Part shown: positions 34,144 to 44,909 of the stretch, one piece after another | Layout of the letters: every line of letters starts with the position of its first letter | Position numbering within the stretch: position 1 is the stretch's first letter | Assembly: GCF_050948215.1 (NCBI RefSeq) | Contig: NC_135155.1 | Coordinates: 16,395,001 to 16,459,000, forward strand | Reading direction: 5' to 3' | Origin: Halictus rubicundus | Taxonomy: Eukaryota; Arthropoda; Insecta; Hymenoptera; Halictidae | Length of the DNA stretch: 64,000 bases | Made by a program: the position numbers and the translations under genes | The notes under the pieces: generated by a model | Database searches by the model: none | What the model was told of the DNA's origin: nothing | Seen by the model: only the letters and a program-made list of their open reading frames with translations

Positions 34144-34434
34144 ATACCAACATCAAGAAGCACTGAACACCGACTCACCACTTTAACTTCCTTAAACCTT
34201 GCGACATATTGAAGAAAATCAAAATAAACCTTGAGTGTGCTATCATTTTGTCTCTGTCAGTTGTGTGTTTACATTCCTCCTAAGAGAATATCTCGTAGAA
34301 ATTCCAATATAGGTAGTGTTTACATATTAGTAGAAGGTAGTCTTTCTGTATCATTGGCACATTTCCTGTACCATAATTACAACGCGAGAAATTCAAGATA
34401 GCACGCGTGTGCTATCGTTTTCTTTGGGAGTGTA

Positions 34435-34622
34435 GATATAACCATTACGCTGGCCGATAGGAATGTAAACATACTCGTCACAACAACACGGATCTTGTCC
34501 TCGGAGACATACGCGAGCCGTGTTATGTTTACGCTCCTCGGCGACCGAAGCCTCTCGAGTAGTGAGGGTAATTCCGCGACGATTATCGTCCAGGCCTTGG
34601 CGTCATATACAGAGAAATCACT
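34435..34622. mobile_element. MITE, CAGTG/ATATATGTC family, copy 6 (reverse, truncated)
   Basis: The reverse-oriented interior AATTCCGCGACGATTATCGT then CCAGGCCTTGG and the end ATATACAGAGAAATCACT identify the family. The left end is missing next to the Tc3-like element, so insertion or deletion there removed it. Confidence 0.65.
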
Positions 34623-34624
34623 AC

Positions 34625-35630
34625 CTAGCATCCGGGTGTTCAATAACACATCCCGATAGCTGGACAACACCGATAAGCTCGAAACAGTTTGATAATAGGT
34701 TTCGTAGATAAAAACAAAGTCCCCGTGCGGTGTCGTATAATCCGCTAACGAAGAGGTGGATCGTTCGCCAGCGATCTAGGCAAACAAATATATCGGTGAC
34801 CCGTGCCCCGGAAGCTCTGGCAACCTTCAAATCGGCGTTTATTGATTTTATTGCGCAATGCTGCGACAACACGATTGCGGCACCACCACGTAGAAACTCG
34901 AATAACGACCGCCGGTTTGGCATCGGCGCCGCTGACCAAGATCGTAATCGCGCGTCTAGCTTCGCACCTGCGGTATCCGCCGATAACGACGCGCGTCTCG
35001 ATCAATTTCACCTGCAAGTTACTCTCCGGCCCTATAATACTGCGCGGCAGCCTCGGATACGAGGCCCCGATAAAAATAAAATTGAAACGTTCCGCTCGAT
35101 GCTTCGAATTAAATACTGCCGGGTACCGGGACCGGGGTCGATCATTTCAACGATCCCGAGCCGATTCACTGGATCGTTTGCCGGCCGACTAACGGTTTTC
35201 TTCTATTCGAAACAAACGGGAGCGAACTCCTACCATCCCGCAGGTGAAGCACAGCTGGAAGGGAAAGAGAGAGACCGAGACCTTCCCAACGGGCGCGTAT
35301 GAAATATCCATAAAGTTGCGATACCGTCGAACACGCGGGGTACACGTGTAACGTCGTCTACATATTGATCAGAGAGCCCCCTGGTGCTCCAATATATTCC
35401 GGGCTCGATGGTTTCCCGGCGGTGGCAGCGATTTGTTTACCGCCGCGCGCCGATCGACCCCTCACCCCACGGTAAAAGCCTATTTATCTGTATTCGACGA
35501 TCCGTCGGATTCCTACGGTGTTCTTGTTTTTCTGTCCCGACGACAACCGATGACGTCCTAATTGATATTAATGCGACGTGACTTTCTGGCACGCGCGATA
35601 TTGCGACCCCACAGCACGCTATCTATTAGG
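34625..35630. other. GC-rich single-copy stretch
   Basis: Contains a 190-codon open frame (34730) and others overlapping on both strands; no domain recognised, compositional. Confidence 0.35.
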
Positions 35631-35697
35631 GGGAACCATAAGTAATCGATTATTTTGGAATCTGAAACAAACTTTGTGGGAAATTCAAGTTTTTATA
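35631..35697 (-). mobile_element. Mariner 3' end remnant
   Basis: TATTAGGGGGAACCATAAGT through ACAAACTTTGTGGGAAATTC and AAGTTTTTATA is the inverse of 30495-30578. The TA-CAGCGTGG foldback follows immediately at 35700. Confidence 0.6.
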
Positions 35698-35699
35698 TA

Positions 35700-36372
35700 C
35701 AGCGTGGTCCACGCAACTTGCACACCTATTTAACTTCCAAAGGATGCGTTGCACGAAAATGTTTTGTCCTGAAAATTTTCTTACAAAGGGAAAAAATCAT
35801 TTAATTTCCTTTTTACTTTTCTAACAAGTTCTAAAAAGTTTTGTCCTGAGAATTATCTTACAACGAAAACAAATCATTTAATTTTCTTTTTATCTTTCTA
35901 ACAAGTTCTAAAAAGTTTTGTCCTGAATATTTTCTTACAACGAAAAAAAAAATCATTTAATTTTCTTTTTATTTTTCTAACAAGTTCTAAAAAGTTTTGT
36001 CCTGAGAATTATCTTACAAAGGAAAAAAATCATTTAATTTTATTTTTATTTTTCCAAGCTGATATGACGCGAAGAAAATTTTCAGGAAATAAGGTGAAAT
36101 TACTGGTTGATTATTAGGTTTAGGGCTAATGAAGATCAATACTTTTTTACTCAGAATTCGACATTCTTCCACAGTTTGGTATAAAAAATGTAGTATTTCA
36201 TTAAAAAAAACAAAGTCGACCTTCAAATCTCCGAAACACTTCCACCTGTGAAAAAAATAAATACACTAAATTGTGTACCCCTTCAGACCATGCAACTTCT
36301 GTATACAACATTTTTTCACGCAACGCATCCTTTGGAAGTTATATAGGTGTGCAAATTGCGTGGACCACCCTG
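35700..36372. mobile_element. Foldback element with four internal ~78-bp repeats
   Basis: TA (35698-35699) and TA (36373-36374) flank 673 bp. Terminal inverted repeats of ~60 bp start CAGCGTGGTCCACGCAACTT and contain CTTCCAAAGGATGCGTTGC. Inside the left half, four tandem units starting GTTTTGTCCTGA at 35761, 35838, 35915 and 35994 have a period of 77-79 bp. No protein. CAGC-type ends and TA target suggest the Tc1/mariner superfamily. Confidence 0.85.
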
Positions 36373-36469
36373 TATAATCTCCATCATTGTCAAGGACTGT
36401 CTGCCATCTTTCCTGCAAATTTTCAATCCCCCTCTTATAGTAGAAGTATGACGTAATAATTGTATCATG

Positions 36470-36613
36470 TATTAACTATTTTAGGAATCGATATTCAAAA
36501 TTGTTGTAAAATTTCTCTATTAAAATCATTAAGGGAAGAAATAACATTCAACTTACTTTCTATTTCTTGCAATCGATGCAGACAATTTTTATTTTGCATA
36601 AAGATCCGCAGTC
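36470..36613. mobile_element. Partial GACTGCGGAT-family MITE
   Basis: GATGCAGACAATTTTTATTT then GCATAAAGATCCGCAGTC ends at TA (36614-36615). It parallels 27500-27658. Confidence 0.6.
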
Positions 36614-36615
36614 TA

Positions 36616-37036
36616 GTTATTGTATATGTACACACGCAAAATTTCAAAGTATTCACGAGATTTCAAGTAGTATTTCACTTATTGATTACAAAATAAAATC
36701 GTTTTCGTTAGTCTACTGCGTACTTTTTTACGATCAAATGTGCATTTACTGATATAATACAATCTTAAATCACAATTTTGTTTCATGAAATTATTTTTAT
36801 TAATTATATAATATGATTTGTTCGCATAACAGTGTCATACATATGTTCGCTACAGTCCTGGAATACCGAGGAGCGAACATTGTTTAAAATTTTTGTAATT
36901 AACTTTGGCAGAGATTTAGCAGAGATTTTGGACAAGATTTCTTTGTGTTAACTGATTTGTAAAGGAAATAAACGGAGTTACTCAAGTGATGCACAAATGT
37001 GTAATGGTGTGGCGGCGTAGTATCGGCGTCGGTCTG
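36616..37036. other. AT-rich single-copy sequence
   Basis: No gene recognised. Confidence 0.3.
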
Positions 37037-37039
37037 CCG

Positions 37040-37197
37040 TGTCAGCCATTTTGAAATTATCTTGTGACGTCATAAATCCAACGATCTTTGCTTCACTGAA
37101 TTCTCGGCTTTCCTATACACATACTATACCTATGCCGGGTCGTGAGCAATCAATTGCCCAGGCCTGGACTATACTATAGCTCCGTGGCGTCACATTA
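37040..37197. repeat. Dispersed CRE-containing repeat, copy 1
   Basis: Contains TGACGTCA near 37067 and the block TTGCCCAGGCCTGGACTATA, CTATAGCTCCGTGGCGTCAC. The latter is the inverse of 58407-58460. Extent is approximate. Confidence 0.5.
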
Positions 37198-38879
37198 TAG
37201 CATTTCGAGCGGAACGGAAGTAACGAAAATAACTTGGCGATTTCGTTGAAGAACCCCAGAGATTTTGAATCGGTTCTCGTCAGCAGCCCGTCAGCATCAT
37301 TATTTTCGGCGCGAATAATACAGTGTCAGCTAACGCGTGAAATCGAAACTGTGCATCTTCATTTTTCCAATTTACTCGGACGGCCTCGCGCACAACGTAT
37401 CGCCATTTACCAGTCGCGGCGTGACACTCAGCCGGCCCCGTGCATTACCGGTTCTATTAAAATTTGATCCTCCCTGTTTAAAATTTCATCCGTTGATTAT
37501 ACGCGTACAATTACCCCGATTAAATTGTTGCCGCTTAAAATGGAAATCGTGTACGCACCCCCCACCCTCGGCCCGTCCGACACAAGAGTGACGTCCGCCC
37601 CCGCAAACAGTGCGCCCATGGCTTTACATTCGCCGTTCCCGTCGATCCTTTTTCCAAACAGCTCGAAAATCGGGTTCGCCTCGACGCTTCGCGTCGCCTT
37701 ACGTGTTCCGCCATCATTTTTCTTTGTTGCCCGGGCTCCTCGATCCAGACGGAAACAAAGGAACGCTTCCGGACGCGAACGGAATTTCGCACGGCGCGTC
37801 GCGGAATTTCGACGGCTTCCGGCGCCGGTTCCATCGAACACGCGCCACGTCTCGCGACGGTAATCGAATGCTATAATAAACTCGGCGAAGAAGTCCGTCC
37901 GCTCAAACGCGCTCCGAAACGAGCAGAACTGTATGGCGAGTGCACACCGGTCTAGACCGCGAGGCAACCATGTTTAGGAGGAGCACTGGTCCGTCGTTGA
38001 TGCGATTGACTCTTCCAGCTTATTCTCAATTGTTCTTTTCTTTCACAGCCGCGTCGACGTCTCGAGTTATTAGCGACTAAAATGTTTCCGTTTGAAAAGA
38101 TATTCCGGGCTTTCAAGGCCGTTTCCACACGAATTTTTAGGAATTTTTGTCGGACAAACTGTTAAACTTTCTGCATTGCGATTTCGCACACGTATTCATC
38201 GGTATTTGAAATACATGTGTGATTTTTTAAAAGCAAAAGTAGTGAACATTACGCGAGTTACATAATTGTTTATAGAGTATATTTTTAACCCTCCAGGGAC
38301 GACGTCCGAAACATGTTTCAAAATTCATTACACGAACGTGAGATTATTGGGTGCAGTTTTATTATCGGGTGGCGTTTTATGGCAAAAGTGAGCAGGTAAA
38401 AAACGAAGCGGTAGAGGCGTCGAAAGAATTTGAGAATACTGTTGTACCATCGTTGTGTTATCGCATCGTCGTTGGAATTAATGAGAAAAGAAGCAACTCT
38501 CTACTTAGCTACCATCCCGTGTAACCGGTGTGTCGTTAAGAGGAGTGACGGGTCGTACAATTAGAGTCGCGATGCAAATGGGTACTAACGGATCCACTGG
38601 GAGCCCCTTAATTTAAGAAGATAGATCTGGCTTTTCAAGTTGCACCAAGTGACGATGAAAAATGTTAAACCTCGGACGGTAACGCTCGGGTCCATTTTAA
38701 CTAAACGTTTTAACCGTCATGACTCGATTCGATCTGACAGCGGAGATTTATCATTAATAATAGTGAGCTATTATGAAAACACAGGGCGCTCCTTTCATCT
38801 TGTCTCTGGACTTTCATATTTTCGTTACTTTCGCCGTAAAATAATCCATGAAGAAAAAGTGATCCTAAAGACTTTAAAA
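37198..38879. other. Single-copy sequence, GC-rich 37250-38060
   Basis: Overlapping open frames up to 156 codons on opposite strands at 37497-37967, no recognised domain. Confidence 0.35.
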
Positions 38880-38881
38880 TA

Positions 38882-39528
38882 CAGTAAGGAGCAAAACTGA
38901 TCACACACTATTTGAAACGACATAACTTTTTAAAAATTAGATCAAATGACTTTAGTGTTTTTGAGAAGTTAGAAGGATTAGTTTATTAGACGAGGTGTAC
39001 AAAATTTTTGAAAAAAATTTAAACTGTTCGGAATCGTGAAAGAAATAGGAAAAATTATCTGAGCCTGTATTGAAAAATTCAAAAATGTGTTCTATTGACT
39101 CGAATAAATTATATTCATGCTGAAAATTTCACCGATATTGGTTATTTCGTTTACGTGTTATAAACGATTAAAAGTGGGAAAATTGCTATTTTTCACGATT
39201 TTCGACTAAAAATCGCACTTTTAATCGTTTATAACTCGTAAACGAAGTAACCAATATCCATGAAATTTTCAGCATGAATATAATTTATTCGACTCAATAG
39301 AACACATTTTTTAATTTTTCAATACAGGCTCAGATAAAAAAGCTGAAAAAGCCAACTTTTACTATTTCCCTTGCAATTCCGACGAATTCAAATTTCTTTC
39401 AAACATTTTTGACACCTCGTCTAATAAACCAATCCTTCTAACTTCTCAAAAACATTCAAGTCATTTGATCGAATTTTTAAAAAGTTATGCTGTTTCAAAT
39501 AGTGTGTAATCAGTTTTGCTCCTTACTG
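38882..39528. mobile_element. 647-bp foldback element
   Basis: TA (38880-38881) and TA (39529-39530) flank a near-complete palindrome. It starts CAGTAAGGAGCAAAACTGAT, ends with the inverse, and the arms meet near 39195 at CGATTTTCG. The arms are slightly diverged. No coding capacity; CAGT-type ends and TA target suggest a Tc1/mariner-type foldback. Confidence 0.88.
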
Positions 39529-39530
39529 TA

Positions 39531-40239
39531 TATATTCGAGCGTTTCACGAACTCGCTTGCCCGTATAGAATTAAGTGAAATCACACGATATCCTGTGTCG
39601 TTCGTTCGTGTCGGACAATAGAAATAAATAGAAGAGTCAGTAGTTGCGCATCGCGGAGTTACTATTCCCGGGGAATTCTGGGGAATTAACGTTCGCAGAC
39701 GCGGCCGCTCGCTCGTTCCAGCGCTATCAACGCGAGCGCACGTTCTCCCACGATCTCGAGGAATTCTAAAGTTTCGATGTTTTAATTCCGCGGCTGACTG
39801 ACATTCCGCTGCATCGACTTAAATATTCCGGCGAGTGGATCGCAAGGATCGCGATCGCCCGTTTCGTCGTCGAGCGCCTCGTGCCGGCGAAGCGTCGCGC
39901 GTCAATGAACCGTCAGATTATTCTAATTGCGGCGATGAAAGGATGTCTGGAATATTCGGGCGCGCTAGGAGGGACATTTTTGACCGACATAATGGACCGC
40001 TGGAGGAAGAGTGGACGAAGCGGAGGGGACAATTATGGTCGCGCGGGGAGTGGTTACAAGTGTTTCGAAATTTGACTGCTACATTGAATACTGTATGAAC
40101 TGAAACCCGAATGGCCACCGAAAGAGGCGAAATTTAAAACAGCGGAGAAGGTAAACAAATTTAAATTTAATATACTATATCTAATATATAATTAGATTAT
40201 TATTCGATTATAATATACAATATACAAATTATTATATAT
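39531..40239. other. Single-copy sequence
   Basis: GC-rich to ~40080, then very AT-rich. No gene recognised. Confidence 0.3.
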
Positions 40240-40260
40240 ATATATAATTTAATTGTTTAA

Positions 40261-40292
40261 TGTTGCTTCAACATCAAAGGTCATTAGCAACA
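40261..40292 (-). ncRNA. LINE 3' stem-loop, copy B
   Basis: TGTTGC (40261-40266) pairs with GCAACA (40287-40292) around a 20-nt loop sharing AGGTCATTA with copy A's loop. The stem sequence differs from copy A but pairing is kept. Confidence 0.58.
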
Positions 40293-40508
40293 CGGTACAT
40301 TTTCGTACAATATATTATATATATTTGTATCCTTGATATAATTGGCAAGACCGGCGATATACTCCTTAGAACTTAACAGGATGGGTAAGGATCTAGGCAA
40401 CTTGGCATTTTTCCTTTCATTCTCATATTTTTTGCATTCTATTATTAGGTGGTTTATGTTAATTGGTACTTTACATATATCGCAGATCGTATTTTCTTTC
40501 TTAAATAT
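40284..40508 (-). pseudogene. LINE ORF2 C-terminal fragment (no start codon)
   Basis: The minus-strand frame after the stop at 40509-40511 reads IFKKENTICDICKVPININH, then LIIECKKYENERKNAKLPRS, and ends in YENVPCC with a stop at 40284-40286. The C-x2-C and H-x4-C spacing and following K-Y equal copy A (C-x2-C, H-x4-C, PKF), which fixes the reading frame and the family. About 74 residues remain; reverse transcriptase is absent. It has no usable start, so an ATG-based search misses it. Confidence 0.68.
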
Positions 40509-40759
40509 TTACTCTAATATCCATTGTATCTGATCCTCCTTTCGATGCGAATCCCCTCGATCATTGAGAACGCAAACTCGCCTAAACATCTGCAATCGAC
40601 TTATCACACACGAACAAACTCGCACGGGGCACGACAGAAATAAATCCTTCCAAAAAAGTCAGTACACAATGGCTTGTGCACTGCACACAAGTACACAAAG
40701 GCTTCTCTGTTTATCTGTTTTATTTTATTACCAAAGATATTTTCGTGCTCATGTTCGAA
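40509..40759. other. Short single-copy spacer
   Basis: No gene recognised. Confidence 0.3.
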
Positions 40760-40920
40760 CACTTTGACCGCCAAACTAGAAACCTCAAAAATTCCATAAG
40801 ATCAAAGTAAGTCATTGAATGAAATAAAAATTGAAGAAATTAAATGTATGTATGATATTGAGTAGTCCTCCAACTTCCTTCAATTATACAGATCCTAATC
40901 AAATTTGGTAGGATGAATAT
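40760..40920. mobile_element. Left part of a CACTTTGACTGCC-family MITE
   Basis: CACTTTGACCGCCAAACTAG through AAAATTGAAGAAATTAAATG and TAGGATGAATAT matches 53951-54140 in the same orientation. The left TTAA has decayed to TCGA. The right end of this element forms the tandem array that follows. Confidence 0.68.
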
Positions 40921-41400
40921 ATCAACGTAAAAATTCATTTTCCAACCTGGACAAATAATTCCCACATATGGATGACATGGCAGTCAACGGCGCAAAAACC
41001 GTTAACGTAAAAATTCATTTTACAACCTCGACAAATAATTCCCACATGTGGATGACATGGCAGTCAACGGCCTAAAAACCGTTAACGTAAAAATTCATTT
41101 TACAACCTGGACAAATAATTCCCACATATGGATGACATGGCAGTCAACGGCCTAAAAACCGTTAACGTAAAAATTCATTTTACAACCTGGACAAATAATT
41201 CTCACATGTGGATGACATGGCAGTCAACGGCCTAAAAACCGTTAACGTAAAAATTCATTTTACAACCTGGACAAATAATTGCCACATGTGGATGACATGG
41301 CAGTCAACGGCCTAAAAACCGTTAACGTAAAAATTCATTTTACAACCTGGACAAATAATTGCCACATATGGATGACATGGCAGTCAACGGCCTAAAAACG
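40921..41400 (+). repeat. 80-bp minisatellite, six units, derived from a MITE end
   Basis: Units begin at 40921, 41001, 41081, 41161, 41241 and 41321 (GTTAACGTAAAAATTCATTT, first unit ATCAACGT). Each contains TGACATGGCAGTCAACGG. The same ~80 bp occurs once at the right end of the MITE at 53951-54220. Units differ by one to a few bases, notably ATATG/ATGTG. Confidence 0.95.
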
Positions 41401-42195
41401 CCTAAACCCGTGTCCTACAAAGTGGATAATGCATAAATAACAATGCTCTTTCGGACGAGTTTTCGACCACTGCGCGTTTTCTTGTTGCCTGGGAAGCAGA
41501 GGGCTCGATTCCGGATCCGCCGGTCAGAGTAACTATTTTTTCTGTCGCGGACTGCGACGCTAGGATGCTGCGAGGTTATCGTAGCGGGACGAAAAACCGT
41601 CGACGTCATGGGAATCGTCAATTAATAGGGGGTCGTAACGGAGAACCGCGTTTCGGCCGTAACTTCCCGTCACGTTTGCTACGCTTGCCGGGATTAATGC
41701 GATTTTTAGTCGCAGGCATGTAGCCGGCCGGTGGCCGACGCGAGTATCAGGAACCCGTGCAACAATGGCCGGCCCGCAAGACCTCTTGGTTATTACCTCA
41801 GAGTCCGTCGTTCCCATTAATTCTGCCTATTCAACGTCGCATTCCTCTGCCGCGTGTATGAGGCCGCGTGTCATCCGCCCCGCAGACCGATGGCTTTCGG
41901 GATCGCGGCATATCTATCCCCCGTGAAAGATAACAAAGGAGCCCCGTGTGCAAATAGCCATCGCGATCCGAGCTGCCACGGGAGTTGCTACTCTTGTGTG
42001 CCCCGTAAGAGTGCCTACGTACGGAGTATTCGCTTCTCGATTGTCCGACGGTCATTGTGCCCGGCATTGTTTCGTTACCCAAGACAGATCTGCCGTTTCA
42101 AGTTACCACGAGCTACCGATTCTCATCCGCTGCATCAAAAACGTTAGGCCCTAGAGTACACGATCGTTTTGACTTCAGCAAGTTAAGACTGCGCC
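41401..42195. other. GC-rich single-copy stretch
   Basis: Open frames up to 97 codons on both strands; no domain recognised. Confidence 0.35.
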
Positions 42196-42197
42196 TA

Positions 42198-42528
42198 CTT
42201 GTCCCGAACTGGTACTTCCTTGAACGAGGCGATTCCCGGGGCCATTTCGGGTAACTTTTCCCTTTGTGGAAATGCTCTCCGCGGCTTTGTTCAGGAGTTA
42301 CTAACGAAAAACACGGACCAATCAGAGCGCGGATACGGTGGACGGACTCGCGGCTCGGCCAACGCCTGCGCTGCGCTCTTTTGTAGCCGCGCACTGATTG
42401 GTCCGTGTTCTTTTATTGGTAGCTCCTTAACGGAGCTGCGGAGAATATTTTCACAAAGGAGAAAGTTACTTCGAATTACCTGTGGAATCTCCCCTTTCAA
42501 GGAAGTGCCACATTTTTCGGTCACCCTG
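42198..42528. mobile_element. Palindromic CCAATCAG element, best complete copy
   Basis: TA lies on both sides (42196-42197, 42529-42530). The left arm begins CTTGTCCCGAACTGGTACTT and the right arm ends GAAGTGCCACATTTTTCGGT, CACCCTG. The arms mirror through AAAACACGGACCAATCAGAG (left) and TGATTGGTCCGTG (right). 331 bp, non-coding, TA-flanked foldback. Confidence 0.75.
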
Positions 42529-42532
42529 TATA

Positions 42533-43101
42533 CTGAATTTGTAAGATTTAGTCATTTTGTATAAGGAAATATATATCATTTGTAAATGAAATAATTGCAA
42601 TTCGGTGTTTTTCGCCTTTGAATGAATTTTTCAATTCGATTGGAAGTTTATACTTATTTCTAGTAGGATTAATAGCTATATCTTTCTTCGGAACAGACTT
42701 ACGTGCGTTGAAGCAAATGCTAAGCAATTTGTTATAAGGTAGTACTATAACAATGGAAAATAATAATTACAGTTAAATTGTAATATTTGTTGCAATATAT
42801 AAATGGTTAAATTTGTGATATTTACGTAGATACTGTTCAAACGTTGCCAACGTTTCTCTTACGGAGCCCGTTTCGATAAATGTTATAAAATAATTTGTTC
42901 GCATACAACACGAAGAAAAGAAACAAACAAAAATGTTTATATCCCAGAAACGGTTCACCTTTCGACCTATGTTTAATAAGGCTCTTTTACTCGGCACAGT
43001 GTGTTCTATATACCATATAAATATCGAATGGTTTTTCGACGGCCCTACCATCGCACCGCCATTGTTGGTCGAACACGGTGACGAAGAACAACGGTGCGAT
43101 T
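42533..43101. other. AT-rich single-copy sequence
   Basis: No gene recognised. Confidence 0.3.
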
Positions 43102-43105
43102 TTAA

Positions 43106-43348
43106 CCCTTTGCACTGGAGTGGTGACTCTGAAGCACCACTAGTAATTATTGTGGCATTATTTCAAAGAAATTACAAAAAATATTGCAAAATATTTGTTA
43201 CATTACGGAATTTCTATTTAATAGATTACTAAAAATTTAAATATTGTATGTGGTAATCGGATCGGTTTCGTATGAATGAAATGAAAATATTCCAAGACGG
43301 AAGAAGAATTTAGTTTTAGAATGAAAATAGCGCCGAGAGTGCAAAGGG
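43106..43348. mobile_element. TTAA-flanked MITE, CCCTTTGCAC family, copy 1
   Basis: TTAA (43102-43105) and TTAA (43349-43352) flank 243 bp starting CCCTTTGCACTGGAGTGG and ending CGCCGAGAGTGCAAAGGG. The CCC-type end plus TTAA is the classic piggyBac arrangement. Interior AT-rich and non-coding. Confidence 0.87.
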
Positions 43349-43352
43349 TTAA

Positions 43353-44905
43353 CTGTACCCGATGCCACGCCGTTTAAAATTATATACTCCGGGACAAAAA
43401 GATAACGTACCTTCGATTTAGTCTGATTTCGCTAGTAAAGCCGAGAATATTCCACTTGATAAGCATTCACAATGAATTTCGAGTTTTCATTCTTTTTTAC
43501 GTTTATGACCTTGAATGAACTTGAATGAGACACAGTGAAATAAGATAGATGTTTCATTCGTGGTTACTCCAACGGTACAAGCAGAAAAGGGGTGATTCTA
43601 CTGTTAAAAAAAAAAGTAAAAAATACATGTTGCTTCATATGTTCCAAGGGATTGACCACTTCTAACTCACAAAAAACGCAACGTTGCAATTGAAGTTGAC
43701 TCCTTACATAATTAACCACTTTCACTTTTTGATAGAATGTTAGGTATCTTAAAATGATTTTGTTGCTAAGTAAAAAATACATATAGACTCCATTTTGTTT
43801 CTTTCATATGAGTTTTGTTTTCGAATTTGGAAAATTACGATGTAATGTAGTCGACAAATACGAGTTTTACGTTCCCGGAAAAATATCGCAAAATCGCTCT
43901 GAAATGATCGAATTCGTCCAAACCGGTGTTAACAAAATGACTAATATGACGCAAGTAGCGCAACATTTGTGTAAATTCAATGCTCTAATTTCAGCGTGGC
44001 AAAGCGTAATTTTCAGCGTTCGATGGATTCAACGTCACAAAAAGCCCTCTTGATTATTGAGATTTTCAATAGTGATCAAACAGAAAGAACAAAGGGAGTC
44101 CCGATGAGTAACGCTCGAGCACAATGGGATGAGTTAGGAGCAATGGTAATCGCGGGCACGGTGGATTCCGTAAATTTCGATGCATTTGAATGTTTCTTTG
44201 CGCGGCTCGGCGGGGGAGGGGGGCGGATAAATTTATTCTTGAACCGAAGCATTAATATTAATGCAGCTACACGTGACAGTCGCGAAATCGTCCGGGAGGA
44301 TTTCGAATAGGGAAGCGTTAAAAGTCTTTGTAGAGTCTTTCACGCGCGATTACACGCGCAAGTTGTGATAGAGGATTAAGCTTCTGATGTTATTCGTTCG
44401 GAAACGGAGGGTAAACTTAAAATGGATGAAGCGGCTAAAAAGCGCGTAAAACGCGCCGGGAACGGTTTTCACCCTCCAAGAGGCGAAAATCTATTTTAAT
44501 ACAGAACAATCGTGGCAATTTGACCAGGTCGGTGCAAAAATAAATGCTCTTCCCTCTTCCCGCTCAGACTCCCAGCGTTCATTTTAGGACAAATTGTTAT
44601 TCGAGTGTAGTGGTGTTTCATGTTCCCGCTCTCGCTGTTCCATAATTTTCCGGTCGGAGATTTCGTCATTTTATAATAAATACTATTTATTCGAACTAGT
44701 AGAATACACAGGAGGCACCTAACTATTCCACTCGTAAACTGTCTCGGTGATTATTTTTTGACTCCGTATACCCGCGTATAAATGTCACAATTTATAATAC
44801 AAAAGTACCACGTTGTGCGTGCCGCTCGATTTCAGATAATTTTCGCTCGATTTTCACACAACGAACAGTTTATGAGTAGGCGATACCGTGACACCGCGTT
44901 TACAG
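43353..44905. other. Single-copy sequence with one zinc-finger-like minus-strand frame
   Basis: The frame 43782-43564 (minus) contains CVFCELEVVNPLEHMKQH, a C-x2-C-x9-H-x3-H spacing close to a zinc finger, but is only 72 codons long and otherwise unrecognised. The rest shows no gene. Confidence 0.3.
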
Positions 44906-44909
44906 TTAA

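Larger units (their letters stand above)
32989..34432 (-). mobile_element. Nearly complete Tc3-like DNA transposon
   Basis: A 1,444-bp element with TA target duplications (32987-32988, 34433-34434). Its 75-bp terminal inverted repeats (32989-33063 and 34358-34432) start CACTCCCAAAGAAAA. Each repeat contains a hairpin with 8-bp arms GATAGCAC/GTGCTATC. One transposase gene on the minus strand fills the body. Size and layout are those of an autonomous Tc1/mariner-superfamily element of the Tc3 type, and one frameshift inactivates it. The similarity of its ends implies recent movement. Confidence 0.93.
40240..40508 (-). mobile_element. Non-LTR retrotransposon 3' end, copy B
   Basis: A 5'-truncated LINE on the minus strand: a coding remnant (40508-40284), a 3' stem-loop overlapping the stop codon, and an AT-repeat tail. 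It is related to but clearly diverged from copy A at 10147-10555. Confidence 0.68.

Noticed and set aside
34730..35302. 190-codon frame
   Set aside because: Antisense and alternative frames are equally open; no domain or codon signature.
40921..41400. Regular 80-bp repeats resembling a CRISPR array
   Set aside because: There are no unique spacers; the whole unit repeats, it is in insect DNA, and it derives from a MITE.
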